This document shows positions 27,154 through 35,351 of a stretch of DNA of 64,000 nt, piece after piece (position 1 is the first letter of the stretch; every line of letters starts with the position of its first letter). The stretch is from Syntrophomonas sp. DTU018 (lineage in GTDB: Bacteria; Bacillota; Syntrophomonadia; Syntrophomonadales; Syntrophomonadaceae): assembly GCA_001513155.1 (NCBI GenBank), contig LFSR01000022.1:45133-109132 (forward strand), in the 5' to 3' direction. The notes below the pieces were generated by a model. That model had not been told where the DNA came from and made no database searches. It worked only from the letters and a program-made list of their open reading frames with translations. Position numbers and translations under genes: made by a program.

Positions 27154-27414
27154 ATGGAGGTATTAAAGGTTTCAGCCAAATCCAGTCCAAATTCAGTTGC
27201 AGGTGCATTGGCTGGGGTTTTACGGGAAAAAGGTGCGGCAGAGATTCAAGCAATCGGAGCAGGTGCCATAAACCAGGCAATAAAAGCGATTGCTATTGCC
27301 CGGGGTTTTGTCGCTCCCAGCGGTATGGACTTGATATGTATACCGGCCTTTACTGATATTATCATTGATGGAGAAGAACGCACTGCCATCAAGCTGATTA
27401 TTGAACCTAGGTAA
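27154..27414 (+). CDS. spoVS: Stage V sporulation protein S
   Basis: SpoVS is a small Alba-like protein (86 residues here, the usual length) needed for coat assembly and core dehydration in B. subtilis. The sequence MEVLKVSAKSSPNSVAGAL, GAAEIQAIGAGAINQAIKA and RGFVAPSGMDL is almost family consensus. GGGAGGG precedes the ATG. It has its own promoter and a terminator directly after it. Confidence 0.97.
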   Translation: MEVLKVSAKSSPNSVAGALAGVLREKGAAEIQAIGAGAINQAIKAIAIARGFVAPSGMDLICIPAFTDIIIDGEERTAIKLIIEPR

Positions 27415-27447
27415 TGCGTATCTGGTCAATTGTTATTCAAATAGATT

Positions 27448-27478
27448 AAAAAACCTGCTGAGCAACTAGCAGGTTTTT
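27448..27478 (+). terminator. Terminator after spoVS
   Basis: AAAAACCTGCT and AGCAGGTTTTT pair across an eight-base loop. The reverse strand also has a T run, so it could act both ways. Confidence 0.9.
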
Positions 27479-27497
27479 AATTTTTCAGGAGGCAAAT

Positions 27498-28421
27498 ATG
27501 AAAATTATCGATTTACACTGTGATACCATAGCCAGGCTTACCGAAACTGGGGAAAACCTGTATCAAAACCAGGGGCATTTTGATTTGATAAGAGCCCAAC
27601 AAGCCAACTTGGTCCTGCAGGTCTTTTCCTTATTCGTATATCCTGCTGAACAGAGTAGAACCCTAAAGGGCATTCTCCAACAGATAGATCGATTCTATCA
27701 GGAAATTGAACAGAATTCCCAATTAGTGTACCTTCTATTATATATGACCGATTATAAACCGGATAATAATCGTTTAGCCGCTCTTTTGCATTTGGAAGGC
27801 GGGGAATGTCTCGGTACGGATCAGGAAGTCCTGAGGATTTTGTATCGTTTAGGGCTGCGCAGTGTAGGTTTGACCTGGAATGATCGCAATCTCCTGGCGG
27901 ATGGAGTGAAAGAAGGCCAAAATGCAGGTGGTTTAAGCCGAGTCGGCCGAAAGATGATTCAGGAGATGAAAAGACTGGGTATGTTATTGGATCTTTCACA
28001 TATTGCCCCGGCAGGTTTTTACCAGGCCATCGATGAATACCAGGGGCCGGTGCTGGTAACTCACGCCAATGTTCGCAAATTTTGCGACCACCCACGCAAC
28101 CTGGATGATAATCAACTGAAAGCACTGGCAAACAGTGGCGGAATAATCGGTTTGAGTCAAGTTAGTGATTTTGTAAAAGATATACCTCAACCCAGCTTGG
28201 ATGATTTTATCGATCATATCGTATATGTAAGCGATTTGATCGGGGTGGAACATGTGGCTCTGGGATCAGACTTTGACGGTGCTGACCAGGTAGTGCTCCC
28301 GGGAATAGAAGGTTACCATCAATTGGAGACTTTATTACGAAAAAGGGGATTTTATACTCATGAATTGGAAATGATTTTCAGTATGAACGTGGAAAGAGTT
28401 ATTAAGCAAATATTGAAGTAA
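27498..28421 (+). CDS. Dipeptidase, membrane dipeptidase family M19
   Basis: This 307-residue zinc dipeptidase of the renal-dipeptidase family hydrolyses dipeptides, often with D-residues. The N-terminal metal motif is DLHCDTIA; the bridging Glu is in LHLEGGE; later ligands are in LLDLSHIAP and LVTHANVR, and ALGSDFDGAD ends the barrel. There is no signal peptide, so it is probably cytoplasmic. AGGAGGC lies before the ATG. It starts a run of four genes with short gaps ending at 30620. Confidence 0.93.
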   Translation: MKIIDLHCDTIARLTETGENLYQNQGHFDLIRAQQANLVLQVFSLFVYPAEQSRTLKGILQQIDRFYQEIEQNSQLVYLLLYMTDYKPDNNRLAALLHLEGGECLGTDQEVLRILYRLGLRSVGLTWNDRNLLADGVKEGQNAGGLSRVGRKMIQEMKRLGMLLDLSHIAPAGFYQAIDEYQGPVLVTHANVRKFCDHPRNLDDNQLKALANSGGIIGLSQVSDFVKDIPQPSLDDFIDHIVYVSDLIGVEHVALGSDFDGADQVVLPGIEGYHQLETLLRKRGFYTHELEMIFSMNVERVIKQILK

Positions 28422-28434
28422 ATGGAGAATTTAT

Positions 28435-29274
28435 ATGTTTGATCTGCACGTACATTCAACTGCTTCCGACGGTCTGCTGACACCGGAGGAAATACTGAAA
28501 AAAGCCCAGGAAATAGGGCTCAGCGGAATTGCTTTAACCGATCACGATACTGTGAGCGGAATTGAAGCAGCCAAAAAGTATTGGACTGAGCATAAGTTAT
28601 CTTTGGATTTTATTCCCGGAATTGAAATGAATACCGAGGTTGATGAAACCGAGGTTCATATACTGGGATACTATATTGATCACCAAAATACCAGGTTATT
28701 GAATAAATTGGAAGAAATAAAAGAAGCTCGATTGGAACGAGCCAGGAAAATGGTTTATCGTTTGAAAAGCATGGGATTAGCTGTAACCTTCGAGCAAGTT
28801 GAAAAATTAGCCAGAGGAGATTTGATTGGACGTCCCCATATAGCCCAGGCGTTGACCGAAAAAGGCTACGTGTTTTCGATTAAGGAAGCTTTTGAAAAAT
28901 ATATCGGCAAAGGTAGACCGGCTTATGTACCTCGCTACAAGTTTCTTCCCCAGGATGCAATCCAGCTTATCAAGAGGGCTGGTGGTATTCCGGTGTTAGC
29001 CCATCCGGGATTACTGCCCAAGCGGGAACTGATTCAGGAAGCAATTAATCTTGGGGTTGCCGGGCTGGAAGTCTATTATCCGGAACATACTCACGAACAG
29101 GTAGACGAATACTTGCGTATTTGCCGGGAGTACCACCTTTTAATAACCGGCGGATCTGATTTTCATGGTATTGGCAGTGAAGAAAGCCGTTCCCGTCTTG
29201 GGTGCACCGGTATTGACCAGGAAACATATAGGCAGCTGTACGCTTACCATCAAAGGCAACATATACCTTCATAA
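28435..29274 (+). CDS. PHP-domain phosphoesterase
   Basis: The 279-residue PHP (polymerase and histidinol phosphatase) protein has FDLHVHSTASDGLLTPEE, ALTDHDTVSGIE, IPGIEMNTE, VLAHPGLLP and GGSDFHG, covering the metal ligands. It resembles RNase AM / 3',5'-nucleoside bisphosphate phosphatases of the TrpH/YciV type, so pAp or short RNA 5' ends are plausible substrates. It follows the dipeptidase by 13 bases. Confidence 0.9.
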   Translation: MFDLHVHSTASDGLLTPEEILKKAQEIGLSGIALTDHDTVSGIEAAKKYWTEHKLSLDFIPGIEMNTEVDETEVHILGYYIDHQNTRLLNKLEEIKEARLERARKMVYRLKSMGLAVTFEQVEKLARGDLIGRPHIAQALTEKGYVFSIKEAFEKYIGKGRPAYVPRYKFLPQDAIQLIKRAGGIPVLAHPGLLPKRELIQEAINLGVAGLEVYYPEHTHEQVDEYLRICREYHLLITGGSDFHGIGSEESRSRLGCTGIDQETYRQLYAYHQRQHIPS

Positions 29275-29307
29275 CAGAAACTTTCCATGACCAAGCAGGA
29301 CTTTAAA

Positions 29308-29353
29308 CTACCTTTGTAGAATGTTCTCTCCTGTGGGGACAGGCGAAAGGTAG
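29308..29353 (+). promoter_or_regulatory. Hairpin burying the ribosome binding site of the NlpC/P60 gene
   Basis: CTACCTTT (29308-29315) pairs perfectly with AAAGGTAG (29346-29353), which contains the ribosome binding site. Inside it CCTGT/ACAGG form a tight hairpin with loop GGGG. The start codon at 29361 is 7 bases beyond. It is a candidate translational switch. Confidence 0.6.
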
Positions 29354-29360
29354 GTAGCGT

Positions 29361-30188
29361 ATGAAAACAATTGCCAAAAGTATCATTTTAAGTTGGTTAT
29401 TGGTACTGATTATAGCAGGTACAGCTGCTGCTGGTCCGGAAATCTACACGGTTCAAGAAGGAGATAGTCTGTGGCAAATAGCTCACCATAATGGGCTAAC
29501 GGTAGAATATCTAATGGCCATTAATGGGCTTAGCGATGATAAGTTGTACATAGGACAGGAGCTTTTATTAGGGAAAGAAGAGGAAACCGCATCTGTCCAA
29601 AGTATTGCTAGCCAAACTGACCCCACCCCGGCTACAGCGCAAACTTCTTACATAGTACAGCCTGGCGATAGTCTATGGGGTATTGCCCTCCGTCACGGAA
29701 CTACCCTGGAAAGATTAATGGAAATGAACCAGCTTGAAACCCAGGTTGTGAATCCGGGAACTGTACTGGTAGTTCCTATTCCGCCTAATCCGTCACGCTC
29801 AGGTGCTTCTGCAGAAGCAGCCAGATTGCTGGAGTTGGCGGCAAAGCATCTGGGAACTCCCTACCGTTATGACGGACAAAGTCCCGGAGGTTTTGACTGT
29901 TCTGGATTTGCCAAATATGTGTTCGATCAGATTGGGATACAGTTGCCCCGTACCGCAGCAGCCCAAGCCCAAGTGGGAGTTGAGGTGCCCCGGGATCAAC
30001 TTATGCCTGGTGATTTGGTATATTTCCGCTGCGGAGGCGGACAAATTGATCATGTAGGCATTTATGCAGGCAATAACCAATTTATACATTCCAGTTCTCC
30101 TCGGAACGGGGGAGTCATATATTCCTCCCTGTCGGAAGGATATTATGCTCGGTACTATTCAGGAGCCCGAAGAATATTAAGTTATTAG
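29361..30188 (+). CDS. Secreted LysM-NlpC/P60 peptidoglycan hydrolase
   Basis: The 275-residue protein starts with a signal peptide (residues 1-24, ending TAAAG). Two LysM repeats follow (about 29-72, YTVQEGDSLWQIA, and 97-139, YIVQPGDSLWGIA), which bind glycan strands. The NlpC/P60 endopeptidase domain (155-275) has Cys180 in GGFDCSGF, His231 in DHVGIYAG and His243 in FIHSSS. It should cleave stem peptides of peptidoglycan outside the membrane, in growth, separation or germination. The ribosome binding site lies in a hairpin (29308-29353). Confidence 0.94.
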   Translation: MKTIAKSIILSWLLVLIIAGTAAAGPEIYTVQEGDSLWQIAHHNGLTVEYLMAINGLSDDKLYIGQELLLGKEEETASVQSIASQTDPTPATAQTSYIVQPGDSLWGIALRHGTTLERLMEMNQLETQVVNPGTVLVVPIPPNPSRSGASAEAARLLELAAKHLGTPYRYDGQSPGGFDCSGFAKYVFDQIGIQLPRTAAAQAQVGVEVPRDQLMPGDLVYFRCGGGQIDHVGIYAGNNQFIHSSSPRNGGVIYSSLSEGYYARYYSGARRILSY

Positions 30189-30197
30189 GAGGACGGA

Positions 30198-30620
30198 ATG
30201 GAAGAAAGGGATCTGGAAAAACTTAAGGAATATTTTGGGGTACACCATACCATATTTACCAGCAAAGCTTGGGAAGAACTGCAGAAGCGGGAATACCAAA
30301 TAGGCCCGGAGGCATTGCTGGATGAAATTATCGAAAAACGGCTCTGGACTAATGAAGAGATAGCTTGGGTTTTACGCAGACTAATTTATTATTACGGCCA
30401 AAAGAATACTTATTTAAAGGATGCTCCTATCGAACGGGTATTTTTAAATATGGTTGATATTTTGCGAGCTTTCTTTTTGCTCTTTGATCAACTAGATCCT
30501 GACATAGACGACAATATGAGGACCTATATCTGCAGCAAACTGGCAGATGCTACCTGGGGGGTCAATAGCCGGACCCGAGAATATGTGCACAAGATCAGAG
30601 AAAAAAAACAACCGTCGTAA
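30198..30620 (+). CDS. Protein of unknown function (140 aa)
   Basis: I do not recognise this family. It is 140 residues, soluble and mainly helical by pattern, rich in Glu, Arg and Tyr, without cysteine motif or membrane segment (one Cys only). ATG 30198 follows TTAGGAGGACG, and the gene starts 9 bases after the NlpC/P60 stop. Its last codons and stop form part of the terminator hairpin, whose loop contains the TAA. It therefore ends the four-gene unit begun at 27498. Confidence 0.7.
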   Translation: MEERDLEKLKEYFGVHHTIFTSKAWEELQKREYQIGPEALLDEIIEKRLWTNEEIAWVLRRLIYYYGQKNTYLKDAPIERVFLNMVDILRAFFLLFDQLDPDIDDNMRTYICSKLADATWGVNSRTREYVHKIREKKQPS

Positions 30621-30632
30621 GACGGTTGTTTT
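30606..30632 (+). terminator. Terminator overlapping the end of the coding region
   Basis: AAACAACCGTC and GACGGTTGTTT form an 11-bp stem with loop GTAA. The loop includes the TAA stop (30618-30620) of the upstream gene. The T run after it is short and interrupted. Confidence 0.8.
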
Positions 30633-30726
30633 ATTAATGTTCGGCAGGGAACAACGTTTTGTTGTCGAAGATGTGGTAATAATAGTAAATTCTGTACAGG
30701 TATCACATGTGGGGCGGGGGATTATT

Positions 30727-31353
30727 GTGTCAAGTGGAAATCGCGAACAAGTAATACGTCGAATCATTAACATGGAAGATCGTATTGCCAGCTGCCAGCG
30801 ATGCGGGGCAGTAACTCGTTGTATCAGAAAACCTTCCCTGGGCAAAGGAGATCTGGAACCTGATTTAATAATGGTTTTAGAGTCTGATAACCAGTATTCC
30901 CGGGACATGAATCGCATGATTGAACTGCGCAATCTGATCAAAAATGGTTTAGGGTTTGAAAGGTTGTACCACACTTATATGGTACGCTGTCAACCTAAAG
31001 CCTGTACTCTGCAGAGCAGTATTAATTGTTACAGCACTAGAAAACTGCTGGACAAAGAATACCGGTGCCTGTTGAGTGAAAAAACCTGTGAAGGTATTCC
31101 TATTCACCCTGACAGCAACAGTATTATAGCTTGCCTTCCTTATCTGATGGAAGAAATTTCCATATTGAATCCCAACTATGTTGTTCTCTTCGGACCAAGA
31201 GTTGCAGAATATGTGCTAAAGGCGTGTGGGTTTTTTGATACATCGGAAATTAACAAATGTTACCCATATCAAGGACACATGTTTATTCCTACAGTGGACG
31301 AGTCACAATTTTCCTTGCTGGAGTGCCAGCAGATAAGAAAGCATTTGAATTAA
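30727..31353 (+). CDS. Uracil-DNA glycosylase-like Fe-S protein, catalytic motifs lost
   Basis: About 208 residues. Four cysteines sit where family-4 UDG enzymes hold a [4Fe-4S] cluster: Cys23 and Cys26 (CQRC), Cys88 (MVRCQPK) and Cys136 (IACLPYL), with the typical LNPNYVVLFGPRVAEYVL after them. The catalytic motif GE-x-PG near residue 52 is replaced by LESDNQY, and the C-terminal HPS motif by TVDES. The second cysteine pair is separated by an insert of about 30 residues carrying extra cysteines. GTG 30727 is the likely start (GGGGCGGGGG upstream); the longer frame runs back through the preceding terminator. Activity is doubtful; a nucleic-acid-binding role is possible. Confidence 0.6.
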   Translation: MSSGNREQVIRRIINMEDRIASCQRCGAVTRCIRKPSLGKGDLEPDLIMVLESDNQYSRDMNRMIELRNLIKNGLGFERLYHTYMVRCQPKACTLQSSINCYSTRKLLDKEYRCLLSEKTCEGIPIHPDSNSIIACLPYLMEEISILNPNYVVLFGPRVAEYVLKACGFFDTSEINKCYPYQGHMFIPTVDESQFSLLECQQIRKHLN

Positions 31354-31370
31354 GCCACAATAATCTGCAA

Positions 31371-31394
31371 GTACCTCCCTTACCAGGGAGGTAT
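31371..31394 (+). repeat. Terminator hairpin, copy 1 (without T run)
   Basis: TACCTCCCT and AGGGAGGTA form a perfect 9-bp stem with loop TACC. The 24-base segment is identical to 31547-31570 but is followed by GAGAG, not T residues. Confidence 0.85.
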
Positions 31395-31419
31395 GAGAGT
31401 GTCAAAAAAGTTGCTAAAA

Positions 31420-31454
31420 GAGATCGCCACGTCGCTGCGCTCCTCGCGATGACA
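31420..31454 (+). repeat. 35-bp dispersed repeat, copy 2
   Basis: Identical to 2591-2625 except for one base (CTGCGC against CTTCGC). Confidence 0.9.
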
Positions 31455-31474
31455 TACCAAAAGGCCATCTTATG

Positions 31475-31509
31475 TGTCATTGCGAGCCCCGGAGGGGCGT
31501 GGCAATCTC
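31475..31509 (-). repeat. 35-bp dispersed repeat, diverged inverted copy
   Basis: On the minus strand it reads GAGATTGCCACG...CGCAATGACA. The ends match the other copies with compensating changes that keep it able to pair with its partner. Confidence 0.8.
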
Positions 31510-31546
31510 GAACGTCTAACCGCTAAAAGACTTCTTTGACAGTCTG

Positions 31547-31576
31547 GTACCTCCCTTACCAGGGAGGTATTTTTTT
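31547..31576 (+). terminator. Terminator, copy 2 (with T run)
   Basis: The same TACCTCCCT/AGGGAGGTA hairpin as copy 1, here followed by seven T residues, so this copy can terminate. Confidence 0.9.
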
Positions 31577-31685
31577 GCCTTGTTTCAGGAAATTGCTAGC
31601 GGTTGGTCTGCCACGGTTCAGTTCTTTTAGACAATTGCCTTGAATATGAATGGTTGCAAAGAAAACAGCGGAGGCAACTGATGTT

Positions 31686-34361
31686 ATGTTGAAACCGTGG
31701 TATCAGCAAAATCAGACCGAGGTGCTTCAGTCACTGGGAACCCGTTTGTCGGGATTAGAGTTAAAAGAAGCCGAGGAAAGGCAAAAACAATATGAAAATG
31801 TACTGGACACAGCTGACAATAACAAACCTTGGCTGATTTTTCTGCGGCAATTTACTGACACCATGGTACTGGTGCTGCTGGCTGCTACAGTTATATCCGG
31901 AGCCATCGGTGCCATGGCTGATGCTCTAACTATAATGGCCATTGTAATGATAAATGCAATATTAGGATTTATCCAGGAATATCGAGCTGAAAAAAGCTTG
32001 GAAGCCATTAAAAAGATGGCATCTCCCCGGGCTGTAGTAATAAGGGCGGGACAAAAACAATATGTTGCTGCCAGTGAATTGGTACCTGGTGACATAATTT
32101 GGGTGGAAGCAGGGGACAAAATTCCGGCTGATGTGCGCTTTTTGGAGACCTTTAGCCTGGAAGTAGAGGAATCCGCTCTTACTGGTGAATCGGTCCCGGT
32201 AGAAAAACATAGCCAAACAATTAACCAGGAAGTTCCTCTGGCTGAGCGTTTTAATTTAGGATTCATGGGAACCTCCGTTACCCGGGGCCGTGGGCTGGCA
32301 GTAGTTGTGGAAACGGGCATGCGTACTGAAATGGGAAAAATCGCCGCCCTTATCAAGGATGCGGAACAGGTTATGACTCCATTGCAGCGCAAACTGGATC
32401 AACTGGGAAAAACTCTGATTGTTATATGCATTGGAGTGTGTGCCTTAGTAACCGTTTTGGGCATTTTACGGGGAGAACCAATTATGACCATGTTTATGGC
32501 CGGGATCAGCCTGGCGGTAGCAGCGATTCCTGAAGGTCTTCCGGCTATTGTAACTGTGGTACTGGCTATAGGCGTACAGCGTATGGCGGCTCATAACGCT
32601 ATAGTTCGTAAATTGCCGGCGGTGGAAACCCTGGGCTGTACAACAGTAATATGTTCCGATAAAACCGGTACCCTTACCCAAAACAAAATGACAGTGGTGA
32701 GAGTAGCTACCCTTAAACATGATCTGATCGTCACCAGTGAAGGCGGAAACCAGCTGAAAGGAAAATATCTAGCTCCCAATCAGCAAGAGCTTGATCCTCT
32801 CCGGGATAATACTCTGAAACGCATGATGGAAGTTGCTCGAAACTGTAACAATGCGCAGTTAACCAAGAACAACGGTGAGATAGAGATACAGGGAGACCCG
32901 ACCGAAGCAGCCTTGCTGGCTATGGCCTATAAAGCCGGCCTGCGTGATTCTTATAAGCGTATCCGTGAAGTCCCCTTTGACTCCGAACGTAAGAGAATGA
33001 CTGTGGTAGTTCAGCAGGGGGATAAGTACCTGGTTCTGACCAAGGGGGCTCTGGAGCAGATTCTGCCTCTGTGCCGGAAAGCGGAAGGGGGCAAAAATTA
33101 TCAGCAAGACAAAACCACCCTGCTTAATTTACAGAATGAATGGGCAGAAAAAGCTTTGAGAGTATTGGCTTTCGCTTACCGAGAGGTTAATTGGGCCGAG
33201 GCTCATAACCTGCCGGATCAGCAACTGGAGAAAGACCTTATTCTCCTGGGGGTGTGCGGAATGATTGACCCTCCCCGGGAAGGAGTAACCGAATCAGTGC
33301 GCTTGTGCCGCCAGGCTGGCATAACTCCTATCATGATTACCGGCGATCATCCAGCTACTGCATTGGCCATCGGCCGGCAGATTGGATTAAGTGAGCATGA
33401 CCAGGCCCTAGTCGGTACCAAGATAGATTCACTGGATGACCGTCAGCTATATCAGAAAACTATGCAGAGCCGCATATTTGCCCGGGTCACACCCCAAAAT
33501 AAGAATCGTATTGTCAAGGTACTGCAAAAATATGGCCATGTGGTAGCTATGACTGGGGATGGGGTAAATGATGCTCCGGCTGTTAAAGCTGCCGATATAG
33601 GCATTTCTATGGGGATAACAGGAACTGAGGTAACCAAGGAAGCCTCGGCTATGATACTGGCCGATGATGACTTTTCCACCATTGTAAAAGCAGTCTACCA
33701 GGGAAGGGCTATTTATGACAACATCCGCAAGTTTATCCGCTATTTGTTGGGCTGCAACATTGGCGAAGTGTTGGTCATGTTCATGGCTTCATTGCTGGCT
33801 ATGCCTTTGCCCCTGCTGCCTATACAAATCTTATGGGTGAATCTGGTTACTGACGGTCTGCCGGCTATGGCATTAGGATTAGAGCCTCCCGAGCCTGGTA
33901 TAATGCGCCGTAAACCCAGACCGGTAAATGAAGGAGTGTTTTCCCGAGGGTTAGGCTGGATTATCCTGAGCCGAGGAGTGTTTATCAGTGTAATTACTCT
34001 AATAAGCTTCTCTGTAGGTTTGGTATTTTACAAAGCTCAAGGTATTAATGATTTAAGCCTGGCCCGCAGTATGGCTTTAACCACCCTGGTTATCGCTCAG
34101 CTGTTTTATGTATTCGAATGCAGGTCGGAAACCTTTACGCCTTTTGAACTGGGCTTTTTCACGAATCGATTCCTGATTGGGGCGGTGATATGTTCTCTTA
34201 GCATGCATGTAGCCGTATTGTATATACCCTTTTTTCAGAATATATTCCAGACGGTAGCGCTGAATTGGTGGCAGTGGGGAATTATCCTCAGCATGGCCGG
34301 AGTGAGGTTCATATGGAAGTATCTGCTTTACATTGGCAAACTTTTGGTTTCCGGAAATTAG
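31686..34361 (+). CDS. Calcium-type P-type ATPase (SERCA-like)
   Basis: The 891-residue P2A-like pump has an N-terminal cation-ATPase domain, TGES in the actuator and the phosphorylated Asp in CSDKTGTLTQNK. MTGDGVNDAPAVKAADIG is in the P domain, and about ten membrane helices are present. The Ca2+-site residues of SERCA are visible: IPEGLPA in helix 4, NIGEV in helix 5 and NLVTDGLPA in helix 6. It should export Ca2+ (possibly Mn2+) at the cost of ATP. ATG 31686 is taken as start, 11 bases after GGAGG; an upstream ATG at 31650 has no good site. Transcribed alone. Confidence 0.92.
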   Translation: MLKPWYQQNQTEVLQSLGTRLSGLELKEAEERQKQYENVLDTADNNKPWLIFLRQFTDTMVLVLLAATVISGAIGAMADALTIMAIVMINAILGFIQEYRAEKSLEAIKKMASPRAVVIRAGQKQYVAASELVPGDIIWVEAGDKIPADVRFLETFSLEVEESALTGESVPVEKHSQTINQEVPLAERFNLGFMGTSVTRGRGLAVVVETGMRTEMGKIAALIKDAEQVMTPLQRKLDQLGKTLIVICIGVCALVTVLGILRGEPIMTMFMAGISLAVAAIPEGLPAIVTVVLAIGVQRMAAHNAIVRKLPAVETLGCTTVICSDKTGTLTQNKMTVVRVATLKHDLIVTSEGGNQLKGKYLAPNQQELDPLRDNTLKRMMEVARNCNNAQLTKNNGEIEIQGDPTEAALLAMAYKAGLRDSYKRIREVPFDSERKRMTVVVQQGDKYLVLTKGALEQILPLCRKAEGGKNYQQDKTTLLNLQNEWAEKALRVLAFAYREVNWAEAHNLPDQQLEKDLILLGVCGMIDPPREGVTESVRLCRQAGITPIMITGDHPATALAIGRQIGLSEHDQALVGTKIDSLDDRQLYQKTMQSRIFARVTPQNKNRIVKVLQKYGHVVAMTGDGVNDAPAVKAADIGISMGITGTEVTKEASAMILADDDFSTIVKAVYQGRAIYDNIRKFIRYLLGCNIGEVLVMFMASLLAMPLPLLPIQILWVNLVTDGLPAMALGLEPPEPGIMRRKPRPVNEGVFSRGLGWIILSRGVFISVITLISFSVGLVFYKAQGINDLSLARSMALTTLVIAQLFYVFECRSETFTPFELGFFTNRFLIGAVICSLSMHVAVLYIPFFQNIFQTVALNWWQWGIILSMAGVRFIWKYLLYIGKLLVSGN

Positions 34362-34454
34362 TATGCTAAAATTGGTCCTAGCAGGTAATTGATAAACGAG
34401 GAAAACAAAATACTGTTTATTCACGAATAGGTTGATGGGAAAGGTCGGATTATA

Positions 34455-35333
34455 GTGGCTAACAGCATGACAGGGTATGGACAAGCCCAGGTTAACCAGT
34501 CAGGTTATCAGATAACCTGCGAGGTTCGCAGTGTTAATCATCGCTATCTGGATACCAGTATTCGTATATCAAGAAGATATTCCCTCCTGGAAGATGCTAT
34601 CAAGGAAGAGGTGAAAAAATATGTCAGCCGTGGTCGGTTGGAGTTCAATATTAACATAGAGAAAACAGAAGCTAAAGCTAGAAATCTCAAAGTTGACAAA
34701 GATTTAGCCATCACGTATTATAGGTATTTGAAAGAAATAGCAGATGAAGTAAATATTTCACCGCAAATCAAGGTAATTGACTTATTTAGATTGCCGGAGG
34801 TCTTTTCCCTGGAGGAAGAGGGGGAAGATTTGGATGAGGTCTGGCCGGTTTTGCGCATTGCGTTAAATGAAGCCATGGAATCCCTGGTAATAATGCGCAA
34901 GCGCGAAGGCGAGTATTTGGTTGAAGATATTCTGCAGCGCACTGATTTGATTGCCGGCATGGTTGAAGCTTTGGAAAAACGGTCACCTCAGGTGGTAAAG
35001 GAACATACCGAAAAACTTCGCCAGCGTATTGTCGACTTGTTAGGACAGGAGCTTCCTGATGAAAATCGTATCTACCAGGAAGCTGCCATCTATGCAGACC
35101 GGATTAACGTTACCGAAGAGATTGTTCGATTACAGAGTCATATCCAGCATTTCCGGCAACTAATGCAGGAAAATGAGGCTATTGGCCGCAAATGTGATTT
35201 TCTAGTGCAGGAAATGTTCAGGGAAATTAACACCATAGCCTCTAAAGCTAATGATTATGAAATGGCTCATATTGTGGTGGAAGCGAAAGCCGAACTGGAA
35301 AAGATTCGAGAACAGCTTCAAAATATAGAATAA
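34455..35333 (+). CDS. yicC: YicC/YloC-family endoribonuclease
   Basis: The 292-residue protein begins MANSMTGYGQAQ, the family hallmark, and ends with REINTIASKANDYEMAHIVVEAKAELEKIREQLQNIE, split here as two conserved blocks (REINTIASKAND and KAELEKIREQ). YicC-like proteins are endoribonucleases; B. subtilis YloC sits before remA as here. The start is GTG 34455, and AAAGG lies about 10 bases upstream. It opens the large housekeeping run that continues to coaBC and metK. Confidence 0.93.
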   Translation: MANSMTGYGQAQVNQSGYQITCEVRSVNHRYLDTSIRISRRYSLLEDAIKEEVKKYVSRGRLEFNINIEKTEAKARNLKVDKDLAITYYRYLKEIADEVNISPQIKVIDLFRLPEVFSLEEEGEDLDEVWPVLRIALNEAMESLVIMRKREGEYLVEDILQRTDLIAGMVEALEKRSPQVVKEHTEKLRQRIVDLLGQELPDENRIYQEAAIYADRINVTEEIVRLQSHIQHFRQLMQENEAIGRKCDFLVQEMFREINTIASKANDYEMAHIVVEAKAELEKIREQLQNIE

Positions 35334-35351
35334 ATAGGAGGACCAATCTAG

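Larger units (their letters stand above)
31395..31546. mobile_element. Palindromic MITE-like element, 152 bp
   Basis: Imperfect terminal inverted repeats (31395-31411, GAGAGTGTCAAAAAAGT, against 31530-31546) match at 14 of 17 positions. Inside are two head-to-head copies of the 35-base dispersed repeat (31420-31454 and 31475-31509). There is no coding capacity. The element is flanked by direct 24-base copies of a terminator hairpin, which looks like a duplicated target. Confidence 0.6.
31354..31685. other. Intergenic region holding an inserted repeat element
   Basis: The region contains two copies of a terminator hairpin with a palindromic element between them. After 31577 there is only the leader of the ATPase gene, where no promoter is clear. 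Confidence 0.6.

Noticed and set aside
27538..28131. 197-codon minus-strand frame opposite the M19 dipeptidase gene
   Set aside because: The plus strand carries all dipeptidase metal motifs; the antisense frame has no family resemblance or ribosome binding site.
31371..31576. Reading the repeat units as a CRISPR array
   Set aside because: There are only two inverted copies, no regular spacers and no cas genes; the head-to-head order fits a palindromic element.
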